DNA from: Parasulfuritortus sp049322515
GTDB taxonomy: Bacteria > Pseudomonadota > Gammaproteobacteria > Burkholderiales > Thiobacillaceae
Direction: 5' to 3'
Length of the DNA: 64,000 bases
Assembly (NCBI GenBank): GCA_049322515.1
Contig: JBMOQW010000009.1
Coordinates: 1-64,000, forward strand
The notes under the pieces are model-generated. The model ran no database searches. It saw only the letters and a list, made by a program, of their open reading frames with translations, and had not been told where the DNA came from. The number at the start of each line of letters is the position of its first letter. The first letter of the stretch is position 1. Below are positions 45,192 through 53,762 of this stretch, in pieces. Both the position numbers and the translations under genes were made by a program.

Positions 45192-45208
45192 CTTAAGGCG
45201 GGCTTAAG
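45192..45208 (+). promoter_or_regulatory. PmrA/QseB-type direct repeat CTTAAG-N5-CTTAAG
   Basis: Two perfect CTTAAG hexamers, 5 bases apart (GCGGG), giving an 11-base period, in the gap between the divergent ABC-F and LTA-synthase-like genes. This matches the PmrA box pattern (YTTAAK-N5-YTTAAK) and the related QseB direct repeat. It lies 128 bases before the sulfatase ATG. In enterobacteria PmrA activates phosphoethanolamine transferases, which belong to the same fold family. The OmpR-type regulator at 40935 is a plausible binder. Confidence 0.6.
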
Positions 45209-45335
45209 CTCGGGCCGCCATCCTCCCGGCTTCCGTTCGCTCCGCCCGAGGCCTGCCCGCCCCCCACGCCAGGCGGCCAGGGTGGGTTCATCTCGCCCCT
45301 CCCTTTGGCGCGGGGCATTGCACTGAGTCCGAGTC

Positions 45336-47255
45336 ATGCGCTTCACACTGCTTAAGTCGCTCCGGGGCCAGCCCGTGCTCATGCTGGCCCTGGCGCTCGG
45401 GTCGATCGCCACGTTGACGCGGCTCGGCCTGGCGCTGACCACCGGCCCCGACCAGGTCCCCTGGGCCCTGTGGCCGGGGATCTTTCTGCATGGCCTGGTG
45501 TTCGACCTCGCCGTCCTGTCCTGGCTGGTGGCGCCCGTCCTGGTGCTCCAGGTCCTGCGCCGCCCGGCGCCCCGGCCAGCATCCGCCTGGCGCCGGGCCG
45601 CCGTGCTTGCGTTCTTCTGGCTGGGCCTGGTCTTCGGCCTGTTCGTGGCCCTGGCCGAATGGACATTCTGGGAGGAGTTTTCCACCCGCTTCAATTTCAT
45701 CGCCGTCGATTACCTGATCTACACCCACGAAGTGATCGGCAACATCGTCGAGTCCTACCCGGTCGTCCCCCTGCTCGCCGGCATCGCCCTGCTGGCCAGC
45801 GTCGCCACCTGGGCCCTGCGTGGCCCCCTGACCGAGGCCGCGCGCGACCGGACCGGACGCCCTTACCGAAACCTCCTGGCCCTGCTGCTGCCGGTCGCCG
45901 CCTGGACCGGGGTCGACATCGACCAGATGCGCTTTTCCGACAACGCCTACGCCAACGAGTTGTCGGGCAACGGCCTGATGACCTTCCTGGCCGCGGCGCG
46001 GCGCAACGAGCTGGATTACGACCGCTTCTACCTGACCCTGCCCCAGCCCGAGGCCGACCGGATCCTGGCTGGCCTGGGCGTCGAGCGGAAGCCCCTGAGC
46101 CAAGCCTTGGCCCCGGGTGAGGACGAGGCCGAAACGTTCGCCCCGGGCCGGCTCCCGTTCCGCAAGCCCCCCCGCAACATCGTCCTGATCTCGGTGGAAA
46201 GCCTGTCGGCGAAATACCTCGGTGCGCTCGGCGGGCGGCCCGGCCTGACCCCCCGGCTCGACGCCCTGGCCCGGGACAGCCTGCTGTTCACCCGTGTCTA
46301 TGCCACAGGAACCCGCACGGTGCGCGGCCTGGAAGCCCTCACCCTGGGCACGCCACCGATCCCGGGCCAGGCCATCGTGCGCCGCCCCGGCAACGCGCAT
46401 CTGGCCACCCTGGGCGAGATCCTGCACCGCCAGGGCTGGGACACCCTGTTCCTGTACGGGGGCTATGGCTATTTCGACAACATGAACGCCTTCTTCGCCG
46501 GCAACGACTACCTGGTGCTCGACCGGACCGATTTCCCTGAAGCCACGGTCGGCTTCCAGAACGTCTGGGGCGTGGCAGATGAATTCCTGTACGACAACAC
46601 CCTGGCCCGGCTGGACGCCAGCCATGCCTCGGGCAAGCCGTTCCTGGCCCAGGTCATGACCACCTCCAACCATCGCCCCTATACCTACCCCGATGGCCGC
46701 ATCGATATTGCCTCGCCCGGCGGACGGCGCGGCGCGGTGAAATACACCGATCACGCCCTCGGCCGCTTCATCGATCAGGCCCGCGCCAAGCCCTGGTTCG
46801 CCGACACCCTGTTCGTGATCACCGCCGACCACTGCGCCTCGGTCGCCGGGAAGACCGAACTGCCGGTCCAGGGCTATCACATCCCGCTGCTGTTCTACGC
46901 CCCGGCCCTGCTGAAACCGGGCCGCGATGATCGGCTGCTGAGCCAGATCGACCTGCCCCCGACCCTGCTCGACAGTGTCGGCCTGCCGGGCGACGACCAT
47001 TTCTTCGGCAAATCGGTGTTCGAGCAGCGCACGCGCGATCAGCGCGCGTTCATCAGCAACTATCAATCACTGGGCTATCTGAAGGACGGCCGATTGACCG
47101 TGCTCGGTCCCAAGCGGCGGGTCGAGGCCTACACGGTCGACGCCTCGAACACCCTGACCCCCACCGCGGTCGACCCGACCTTGCGCGACGAAGCCATCGC
47201 GTACTACCAGACCGGCTTCCGGGCCTTCAAGTCACAGGCCTTGCGCCTGCCCTAG
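45336..47255 (+). CDS. LTA-synthase-like sulfatase/phosphotransferase
   Basis: A 639-residue membrane enzyme with about five N-terminal membrane segments (~10-205) and a periplasmic alkaline-phosphatase-fold domain (~285-560). Key elements are ESLSAKYLG (metal), the nucleophile threonine in YATGTRTVRG, and TADHCAS with TSNHRPYTY near the metal site. Relatives transfer phosphoglycerol or phosphoethanolamine to envelope polymers. The product in this organism is unknown. A PmrA/QseB-type box lies upstream. Its TAG and the stop of the convergent gene share the palindrome CTAG. Confidence 0.88.
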   Translation: MRFTLLKSLRGQPVLMLALALGSIATLTRLGLALTTGPDQVPWALWPGIFLHGLVFDLAVLSWLVAPVLVLQVLRRPAPRPASAWRRAAVLAFFWLGLVFGLFVALAEWTFWEEFSTRFNFIAVDYLIYTHEVIGNIVESYPVVPLLAGIALLASVATWALRGPLTEAARDRTGRPYRNLLALLLPVAAWTGVDIDQMRFSDNAYANELSGNGLMTFLAAARRNELDYDRFYLTLPQPEADRILAGLGVERKPLSQALAPGEDEAETFAPGRLPFRKPPRNIVLISVESLSAKYLGALGGRPGLTPRLDALARDSLLFTRVYATGTRTVRGLEALTLGTPPIPGQAIVRRPGNAHLATLGEILHRQGWDTLFLYGGYGYFDNMNAFFAGNDYLVLDRTDFPEATVGFQNVWGVADEFLYDNTLARLDASHASGKPFLAQVMTTSNHRPYTYPDGRIDIASPGGRRGAVKYTDHALGRFIDQARAKPWFADTLFVITADHCASVAGKTELPVQGYHIPLLFYAPALLKPGRDDRLLSQIDLPPTLLDSVGLPGDDHFFGKSVFEQRTRDQRAFISNYQSLGYLKDGRLTVLGPKRRVEAYTVDASNTLTPTAVDPTLRDEAIAYYQTGFRAFKSQALRLP

Positions 47256-50056
47256 GCCTTGCCCGCCAAGGCGGGATGCGCCGCCATCGGCATGTCCAGG
47301 TGGTAGCCCTGGGCCAGGTCGACCCCCATGTGGCCGAGCAGGGCCAGCACGTCGGCGTCCTCGACGCATTCGGCGATCGTCTCCTTACCCAGGCCACGCG
47401 CGACTTCGAGCATGCCGCGCACGAAGACCTGGTTCTCGCGGTCTTGCACCAGGTTGCGGATGAACATGCCATCGATCTTGATGGCGTCGACCTGCAGATG
47501 CTTGAGGTAGGCGAAAGACGCAAAACCGGCACCGAAGTCGTCCAGGCAGACCCGGCAACCGGTCTGCCGGATCGACTCGATGAAACGCTGGGCGTCGGTC
47601 AGGTCGGACACCGCCGCGGTCTCGGTGATTTCGACCAGGAGGCGGCTGGGCTGCACCTGGTGCGTACGCAACAGGTCGGCGATGAAGCCGGGCATGGCGG
47701 GATCGTCGAAGGAGCGGCCGGACAGGTTGACCGCCACCGGCGGCATGGCCGGACGCTCGGCCAGCAGGCGCACCACCCTGGTCAGCACCCAGCGGTCGAT
47801 CTCGACGATCTTGTGGCTCTTTTCCGCGACCGGGATGAATACCCCCGGGGGAATCAGCTCGCCCTCGGCTTCGCCGCGCAGGCGCAACAGGGCTTCCAGG
47901 TGGGCCAGGCCGCCGCCGGCCACCCGGTGCACGCCCTGGAAATGCACTTCGAAGCGGTCCTGGCCGATCGCCTCCGAGAGCCGGGCATTCCAGGTCAGCC
48001 GGTGCAGCATCTCCGGCGTGGTGTCCTGGTCGGCCCGGTAGACCCGCCAGGCGTTCTTGCCGGAATGCTTGGCCTGGTACATGGCGGCATCGGCGAACGC
48101 CACCAGATGCTCGCTGTCGGCGGCATGGTCGGGGAACAGGGCGATGCCCAGGCTGGAGGAAATGCGCAGGCTCTGGCCATCGAACGGCAGGGTGATCTGA
48201 CTGATCGCCCGCACCACACGGTCGGCCAGGGCCTGGGCGTGCTCCAGCCCGGCGAAGGGCAGGATCACGGCAAATTCGTCACCGCCCAGGCGGAACAGGC
48301 TCTCGTGCCGGCGCACGACGTGCGACACCTCGTTCGCCACCCGGGTCAGCAAGGCATCGCCGGCGCCGTGGCCGAAGTGGTCGTTGATCGCCTTGAACTC
48401 GTCCAGGTCGAAGAACAGCAAGGCACACCCGCCACCGACCCGTTCCGCCTCGTCGACCGCGCGCACCAGCTCTTCCTGGAACCGGTGCCGGTTGTACAGC
48501 CCGGTCAGGGAATCGCGCTCGGCCAGGTTGAGCAACTGCTGGGCAGTGCGCCGTTCCTGGGTGATGTCCTCGTACACCCACAGGTAACCGATGAAGCCAC
48601 CATCCTGCTCGCGCACCGGATAGCTGACCTGGGTCAGGATGCGACCATCGCGGAGCTGGATCTCGACGTTCTCGGAGGGCAGCCGGGTTTCCAGCAGTTG
48701 GTTCAGATGACTGGAAAAATGCTCCGGCTTGAGCAGGTCGCTGCCACTGTGGGCCAGGATATCCAGGGCCGGACGGCCGATCAGCGGGGTATTTCCAGGG
48801 ATGCCCCAGATGTGCAGGAACGCCGGGTTGAAATAGATGACCTGGCCATTGCCGCCGACGAACAGGATGCCCAGCTTCATGGCCGAGAGCAGGGCCATCA
48901 GGCGGGCCCGCTCGTGGTCGGCCTCGTTCAGGTAGCGGCGCGCGCTGTTTTCCGACTCCTTGAGCTGGCGCATCGATTCCAGCATGTTGCTCTCGACCCG
49001 CTTCAGTTCGCCGATGTCGCGGATACTGGCGCGCACCCCCAGGGAGATGCCCTGGGGATCGTAGATCGGCTGCCAGTTGGCGGCGGCCCAGACCAGGCTG
49101 CCGTCGCGCCGCACCAGACGAAACTGATAGCCCTCGCCCGAGCCCCGGCTGAAGCGCCACTCGGCTTCGGCGCGGTCCTCGGCATGGACCAGGGCGAGCG
49201 GGAAATCGGCCATCGCCAGGCATTCCTGCGGGGTGTAGCCGGTCAGCCGCTCGACCGAAGGATTGACCCAGACGGTCTTGCCCTGGCCGTCCAGCCAGAG
49301 CTCAAGGTCATAGGTGTAATGGGAAATGGCAAACAGCCGCTGCTCGGATTCCTGGATCTGCGCCAGGCGGCTGGCGAGTTGCCCGGCCATGTGCTTGAAG
49401 GCCGCTGCCAGCTGGCCCACCTCGTCCACGCCGGAGGCCGGCAACGCCACCGCGAAGTCGCCCTGGGCCAAGGCCTGGCTCGCCTCGGTCAGGCGTCCGA
49501 GCCGGCGGGTCAGCCAGAGACCCAGCAGGGTGAACGCGGCACCGCTGGCCAGGATGGCCAGCGCGCCGATCAGCAGACTTTGGCGGGTCAGTTCGGCGCG
49601 AGCCCGGGCAACGAATCCGACGTCGATGCCGTAGCGCAGGAAACCATAGTGGTTTTCCCCGATGCCGATCACCAGCTCCATGTTCATGATCCGGTCGGTG
49701 CCCGGGTTGGCCGCCGACTCCAGGGGCTGCGCCGGCGCCTGGTCCACCGCACCGACCGAGACAATGGGCCGACGTCGCATGTCGAGCAACACCAGGTAGA
49801 CGAAACCCTGGCTGTTCAAGGCTTCGACCAGGATGTCCTGGGCCGTGCCATAGTCGCGCTGGAGCATGGGGCCGAGCAGGGCGGCATTGAGCAAGGGCGC
49901 GACACTCTCGACCCGGACCTGGGCTTGCTCCCTCAGTTGTTGTTCGGCCAGGTGGACGTTGTTGTAAATCAGCAGGGCGATCATCGCCCCCTGCACCAGC
50001 ACGCTGGCCAGGATCAGCTTGGTGCGCAGGCGCAGGCTGGCCAGGCGGCGGATCAT
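47252..50056 (-). CDS. membrane PAS-GGDEF-EAL cyclic-di-GMP protein
   Basis: A 934-residue receptor. An N-terminal membrane helix (~13-33) and a second (~163-188) enclose a periplasmic domain; then HAMP (~190-245), two PAS domains (~250-370 and ~390-510), GGDEF (~515-680; LGGDEFAVILPF intact) and EAL (~690-930). EAL landmarks are HLEALLRLRG, VNLSGRSFDDP, EITETAAV, DDFGAGFASF and ECVEDADV; the last is altered from the usual E-G-V-E, so phosphodiesterase activity is less sure. It is coupled to the upstream PhnD-like gene by a 4-base overlap, suggesting a ligand-binding protein that feeds the receptor. Confidence 0.9.
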   Translation of the reverse strand: MIRRLASLRLRTKLILASVLVQGAMIALLIYNNVHLAEQQLREQAQVRVESVAPLLNAALLGPMLQRDYGTAQDILVEALNSQGFVYLVLLDMRRRPIVSVGAVDQAPAQPLESAANPGTDRIMNMELVIGIGENHYGFLRYGIDVGFVARARAELTRQSLLIGALAILASGAAFTLLGLWLTRRLGRLTEASQALAQGDFAVALPASGVDEVGQLAAAFKHMAGQLASRLAQIQESEQRLFAISHYTYDLELWLDGQGKTVWVNPSVERLTGYTPQECLAMADFPLALVHAEDRAEAEWRFSRGSGEGYQFRLVRRDGSLVWAAANWQPIYDPQGISLGVRASIRDIGELKRVESNMLESMRQLKESENSARRYLNEADHERARLMALLSAMKLGILFVGGNGQVIYFNPAFLHIWGIPGNTPLIGRPALDILAHSGSDLLKPEHFSSHLNQLLETRLPSENVEIQLRDGRILTQVSYPVREQDGGFIGYLWVYEDITQERRTAQQLLNLAERDSLTGLYNRHRFQEELVRAVDEAERVGGGCALLFFDLDEFKAINDHFGHGAGDALLTRVANEVSHVVRRHESLFRLGGDEFAVILPFAGLEHAQALADRVVRAISQITLPFDGQSLRISSSLGIALFPDHAADSEHLVAFADAAMYQAKHSGKNAWRVYRADQDTTPEMLHRLTWNARLSEAIGQDRFEVHFQGVHRVAGGGLAHLEALLRLRGEAEGELIPPGVFIPVAEKSHKIVEIDRWVLTRVVRLLAERPAMPPVAVNLSGRSFDDPAMPGFIADLLRTHQVQPSRLLVEITETAAVSDLTDAQRFIESIRQTGCRVCLDDFGAGFASFAYLKHLQVDAIKIDGMFIRNLVQDRENQVFVRGMLEVARGLGKETIAECVEDADVLALLGHMGVDLAQGYHLDMPMAAHPALAGKA

Positions 50057-50892
50057 CGGCCGACCATGCGCCGGGTTTCCTTCAAGTAGGGGTCCGCGCG
50101 CCGCATCACCGCCTCGTCCGCAAGGCGCAGGCCGGCATAACCCGACTGGGCGAAAAATTCCATGCCCTCGGCTTCCTTCGGAAAAGTCAGGAGCCGCTCC
50201 CGGAGCAATGCCACACTGGCCTTGTCGAGGTGCGGGGCCGCCAGGATCACGAAGGCGGGAATGTCGGTGACGTGCCGGTACAGGGCCACTTTGGCACGCA
50301 GGTCGGTGGGGATCTGGCGCAGGCCATGGCTGGTGGTGACCGCCAGGGTGCTGGCGCCGGAAAGCAGGGAGTGCACCACGCTGGCGTGGTTACGGTATTC
50401 CACCACGGTGTAGTCGCGGTCGCTTTGCAGACCCTGGCGCTCGAGGTATTGCAGACCGCCCATCACCGTGATGGCGAGCCGGTCGATCACCGCGACCTCG
50501 CGCCCGGCCAGGTCGGCCGGCCGCTTGGGCAGCGCGTCGGCGCGGCCGATCAGGAGTGTGTCGTGATCCGGCGTGAATTGCGCCAGGGGCACCCAGCCCT
50601 TGTCGAGCTGGGCGATGCGCGCGAAGTGCGCAGCCGCGATGACGATCTCGAATTCACCAGCCAGGATACGGTTCAGATAGCGCAGGAAATCGGGCGCGGT
50701 TTCCACCCGGACCGGCCGCTTGAGCTGTTGCGCGAGAAAGTGGCGCACCGGCTCGTAATGGCTCATCAGCGTACGGATGCCATACACCGGCATCAAGCCA
50801 AGGCGCAGGGTCGCCTGGGTGGCACCGGCGCGACCGAATCCGGCCAGGGCCAAGGCCGCGGCCAGGCACCAGCGGCGACGATCGAGTGGCAT
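50053..50892 (-). CDS. PhnD-like periplasmic substrate-binding protein
   Basis: A 279-residue periplasmic binding protein of the phosphate/phosphite/phosphonate (PhnD) type. The signal peptide has RRRW before a hydrophobic stretch (CLAAALALAGFG), possibly a Tat-like leader. Core landmarks are LRLGLMPVYG, IVIAAAHFARI and LAGREVAVID. No ABC transporter genes adjoin; instead its stop overlaps the GGDEF-EAL gene, so it probably serves sensing rather than uptake. ATG 50892 overlaps the argA stop (ATGA), which fixes the start. Confidence 0.82.
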   Translation of the reverse strand: MPLDRRRWCLAAALALAGFGRAGATQATLRLGLMPVYGIRTLMSHYEPVRHFLAQQLKRPVRVETAPDFLRYLNRILAGEFEIVIAAAHFARIAQLDKGWVPLAQFTPDHDTLLIGRADALPKRPADLAGREVAVIDRLAITVMGGLQYLERQGLQSDRDYTVVEYRNHASVVHSLLSGASTLAVTTSHGLRQIPTDLRAKVALYRHVTDIPAFVILAAPHLDKASVALLRERLLTFPKEAEGMEFFAQSGYAGLRLADEAVMRRADPYLKETRRMVGR

Positions 50893-52226
50893 CAGACCGC
50901 TCCCAGGGGTTTCACCAGCACCTTGGAGCGGCGCTGCCAGTTGTACATTTCCTTGCGCGCCGCCGGCAGGTCGTCCGGCGTGCCGAGCACGAAGCCGCGC
51001 TCGATGAACCAATGCGCGGTGCGGGTGGTGAGCACGAACAGGCGATCGAGGCCCTGTTCGCGTGCGGCATCCTCGACCGCGGCCATGAGCGCCTCGCCCC
51101 GGCCACCGCCCTGGAAATCGGGATGCACGGCCAGGCAGGCCATCTCGCCGGCGCGCGCGTCCGGGAACGGATACAGGGCGACGCAGCCGATCACCCGGCC
51201 GTCCAGCTCGGCCACGAAAAAGCGTTCGATTTCCTGCTCCAGCAGTTCGCGCGGCCGGTGCACCAGGACGCCGGCCTGCTCCAAGGGCTCGATCACCTGG
51301 AGCACGCTGCCGACATCGTCGATGCTGGCCGGTCGCAAGGTCTCCACCGACTGCCGGGTGACCAGGGTCCCGACCCCCTCGTGGGTGAACAGCTCCATGA
51401 GCAGGGCGCCGTCGACGTCGGCACTGACCAGATGGGCACGCGCCACCCCTTTCTTGCAGGCGCGCGCGGCATAGGGCAGGTAAAGCTTCATGTCGCCCTC
51501 CGGCAGCTCGCGCGCCAGGCGCTGGGCCTGGCTGGCGGTGAGCCGGTTGACCGGACGCCCGGCCGCATCCTCGGTGCGGCCCTGGTCCAGGATGAACACC
51601 AGCTTCTCGGCTTCCAGGGCGATCGCCACGGCGGTGGCGACTTCCTCCAGGGTCAGGTTGAACACCTCACCGGTCGGGGAATAGCCGATCGGGGAGATGA
51701 GCACGATCTCACCGGCATCGAGCCGGCTGCGGATCGCATCGGCAGCGACCTTGCGCACCTCGCCGGTGAACAGCAGATCGACGCCATCGAGCACGCCCGC
51801 CGGCTGCGCGGTGACGTAGTTGCCCGAGGCGACCCGGATCTCGGCGCCGGCCATCGGCGTGTTGGGCAGGCCGATCGAGAGCATGCTCTCGATGTCGACC
51901 CGGACCGAGCCGACCGCATCCTTGACGTACTCCAGGGTGTCGGCATCGGTGACCCGCTTGCCCTGCACGTACTGGTCCTCGCCGCCATGCGCCGACAAGC
52001 GTTCCTGGACCTGGGGCCGGACGCCGTGCGCCAGAACCAGGCGCACACCCAGGGCGTTGAGCAGGTTGACGTCGTGGATCAGGTCGACGAAGTCCTCGCG
52101 CAGCATGGCATCGCCGCCGAAGGCGACCACGAAGGTTTTGTCGCGGAAGGCGTGGATGTAGGGCGCGGCGGCCCGGAACCAGTCGACGAAGCTGGACATG
52201 TCGGCATCGGCGGATTTGGCGGTCAT
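50892..52226 (-). CDS. argA: N-acetylglutamate synthase
   Basis: A 444-residue bacterial-type ArgA catalysing acetyl-CoA + glutamate to N-acetylglutamate, the first step of arginine synthesis. The N-terminal amino-acid-kinase-like domain (~20-285; VVAFGGDAML, LVLAHGVRPQV, LISPIGYSPTGE) binds arginine for feedback control; the C-terminal GNAT domain (~300-444) holds the acetyl-CoA site (LAVHPDFQGGGRGEALM). argJ is also present at 8830-10059. Confidence 0.95.
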   Translation of the reverse strand: MTAKSADADMSSFVDWFRAAAPYIHAFRDKTFVVAFGGDAMLREDFVDLIHDVNLLNALGVRLVLAHGVRPQVQERLSAHGGEDQYVQGKRVTDADTLEYVKDAVGSVRVDIESMLSIGLPNTPMAGAEIRVASGNYVTAQPAGVLDGVDLLFTGEVRKVAADAIRSRLDAGEIVLISPIGYSPTGEVFNLTLEEVATAVAIALEAEKLVFILDQGRTEDAAGRPVNRLTASQAQRLARELPEGDMKLYLPYAARACKKGVARAHLVSADVDGALLMELFTHEGVGTLVTRQSVETLRPASIDDVGSVLQVIEPLEQAGVLVHRPRELLEQEIERFFVAELDGRVIGCVALYPFPDARAGEMACLAVHPDFQGGGRGEALMAAVEDAAREQGLDRLFVLTTRTAHWFIERGFVLGTPDDLPAARKEMYNWQRRSKVLVKPLGAV

Positions 52227-52292
52227 GGCGGGCTCGGTTCCGGAATTCGCGGCATTATCGCGGAAACCACCGGGTTACGCGCGTCCGAGCGC

Positions 52293-53024
52293 TCACAGGT
52301 CGCCCCAAAGTGCCTGCATCGCCGCCAGGGCAGCAATGGCGGCGGTCTCGGTGCGCAGCACCCGCGGTCCCAGGGACAGCGGCTGGAAGCCCAGCCGGCG
52401 CGCCAGCTCGCGCTCGGCGGGATCGAAGCCGCCCTCGGGACCGGCCAGCAAGGTGACCGGCTCGACCGGCGCCGACAGGTCGCGCAGCCGCGTGCTCGCC
52501 TCCGGGTCGAGCAGCAGGCGCAGGCCGGCGCGCACCGCCGGCGTGGCCTGCCAGGCTGCGAAGTCGAGGATCTCGGCCACCTCGGGCAAATGGTTGCGGC
52601 CGCACTGCTCGCAGGCCGCGATCACCACGCCCTGCCAATGCTGGCGCCGCTTGTGACGCTTGTCGTCGTCGAGGCGCACCACGGTGCGCTTCATCATGAC
52701 CGGCTGGATGCGGGTGATGCCGAGTTCCACCGCCTTCTGCAAGGTGTAATCCATGCGCTCGCCGCTCGATACCCCCTGCGCCAGGGTGACCTCGAGCGGC
52801 GACTCGCGCGCCGGCGCGCAACGGGCCTTGAGTACCACTTCGGCACCCTTGCCGGTCTTGACCAACTGGCCGACGCACTCGCCACCATCGCCGTTGAACA
52901 GGATCACGTCGTCGCCTTCGCGCAGGCGCAGGACGCCGACGGCATGGCGGGCGACGGCGTCGGGCAGCACCACCTGGCGGCCGGGCGGCAGGGGCATGGC
53001 ACAGAAGAATCGTGGGATGGGCAT
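52293..53024 (-). CDS. rsmE: 16S rRNA m3U1498 methyltransferase RsmE
   Basis: A 243-residue SPOUT methyltransferase that methylates N3 of U1498 in 16S rRNA. An N-terminal PUA-like domain (MPIPRFFCAMPLPPGRQVVL...) precedes the trefoil knot domain with LLAGPEGGFDPAERELA and LSLGPRVLRTETAA, the SAM-binding motifs. ATG 53024 is the start; the open frame beyond it is a product of the heptamer array and of the opposite-strand genes. It is divergent from the redoxin gene. Confidence 0.95.
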   Translation of the reverse strand: MPIPRFFCAMPLPPGRQVVLPDAVARHAVGVLRLREGDDVILFNGDGGECVGQLVKTGKGAEVVLKARCAPARESPLEVTLAQGVSSGERMDYTLQKAVELGITRIQPVMMKRTVVRLDDDKRHKRRQHWQGVVIAACEQCGRNHLPEVAEILDFAAWQATPAVRAGLRLLLDPEASTRLRDLSAPVEPVTLLAGPEGGFDPAERELARRLGFQPLSLGPRVLRTETAAIAALAAMQALWGDL

Positions 53025-53051
53025 GGCGCGGGCGGGATCGGATTTGGATGC

Positions 53052-53057
53052 TATTAT
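53052..53057 (+). promoter_or_regulatory. possible -10 element upstream of the redoxin gene
   Basis: TATTAT within GCTATTATCGG, 34 bases before the redoxin ATG, in the short gap shared with divergent rsmE. No -35 is clear. Confidence 0.35.
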
Positions 53058-53090
53058 CGGCCGAAACGCTTCTGGAAAGGTCCCGATCCG

Positions 53091-53648
53091 ATGGTACGCA
53101 TGGAAACCCCTGTTTGCGATTTCGGCCGCCCGGCGATCGACTTCGATCTGCCCGGCGTGGACGGCAAGCGTTATCAACTGAAGGAGGTCGCTGGTCCCAA
53201 CGGCCTCCTGGTGATGTTCATTTGCAATCACTGTCCCTACGTCAAGGCCGTCATCCACCGCATCGTGCGCGACGTGAACGATCTGAAGGCCCTGGGCGTG
53301 GGTGCCATCGCCATCATGTCGAACGACCCTACCGAGTATCCCGAGGATGCCTTCGACCAGATGCAGCGGGTCGCCACCGAACTGCACTTCCCCATGCCCT
53401 ACGTCCTGGACGAGTCGCAAGCCGTGGCCAAGGCCTATGGCGCGGTCTGCACCCCGGATTTCTTCGGCTACAACGGCCAACTCGAATTGCAGTATCGCGG
53501 CCGGCACGATGAATCGCGCAAGGAAACCGCACCAGAGGGCGTCCGCCGCGACCTGTTCGAGGCGATGAAGCACGTGGCCGAAACCGGCCGCGGACCGGCC
53601 GAACAGATTCCCAGCATGGGCTGCTCGATCAAGTGGCGTGGTGAATAG
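53091..53648 (+). CDS. thioredoxin-fold redoxin family protein
   Basis: A 185-residue cytoplasmic protein of the AhpC/TSA-redoxin class (no signal peptide). The active site is CNHCPY at 45-50, a CxxC variant followed by proline typical of a conserved group of thioredoxin-like proteins. VDGKRYQLKEVAGPNGLLVMF leads into it, and YGAVCTPDFFGY contains the cis-proline loop with a third cysteine. Probably a thiol peroxidase or reductase; the substrate is unknown. ATG 53091 or 53100 are both possible. Confidence 0.85.
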   Translation: MVRMETPVCDFGRPAIDFDLPGVDGKRYQLKEVAGPNGLLVMFICNHCPYVKAVIHRIVRDVNDLKALGVGAIAIMSNDPTEYPEDAFDQMQRVATELHFPMPYVLDESQAVAKAYGAVCTPDFFGYNGQLELQYRGRHDESRKETAPEGVRRDLFEAMKHVAETGRGPAEQIPSMGCSIKWRGE

Positions 53649-53703
53649 GGCGGGCCATGACCCTAGGGCATCGGGAAGCGAAGTTCGAGCAACCGGGTTT
53701 GCG

Positions 53704-53752
53704 TTTCCCGTTTCCCGTTTCCCGTTTCCCATTTCCCATTTCCCGTTTCCCC
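53704..53752 (+). repeat. tandem heptamer array, 7 x TTTCCCN
   Basis: Seven exact-length units in a row: TTTCCCG x3, TTTCCCA x2, TTTCCCG, TTTCCCC. The array ends 10 bases before the start codon of the inositol-phosphatase-like gene, in the place where a Shine-Dalgarno sequence would be expected; none is seen. The same unit recurs, inverted, at 57893-57962. Perfect short tandem units can change copy number by slippage. Confidence 0.85.
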
Positions 53753-53762
53753 AGCCCAGCCC

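Noticed and set aside
53704..53752. CRISPR-like array
   Set aside because: Units are 7 bases with no spacers and no cas genes are present.
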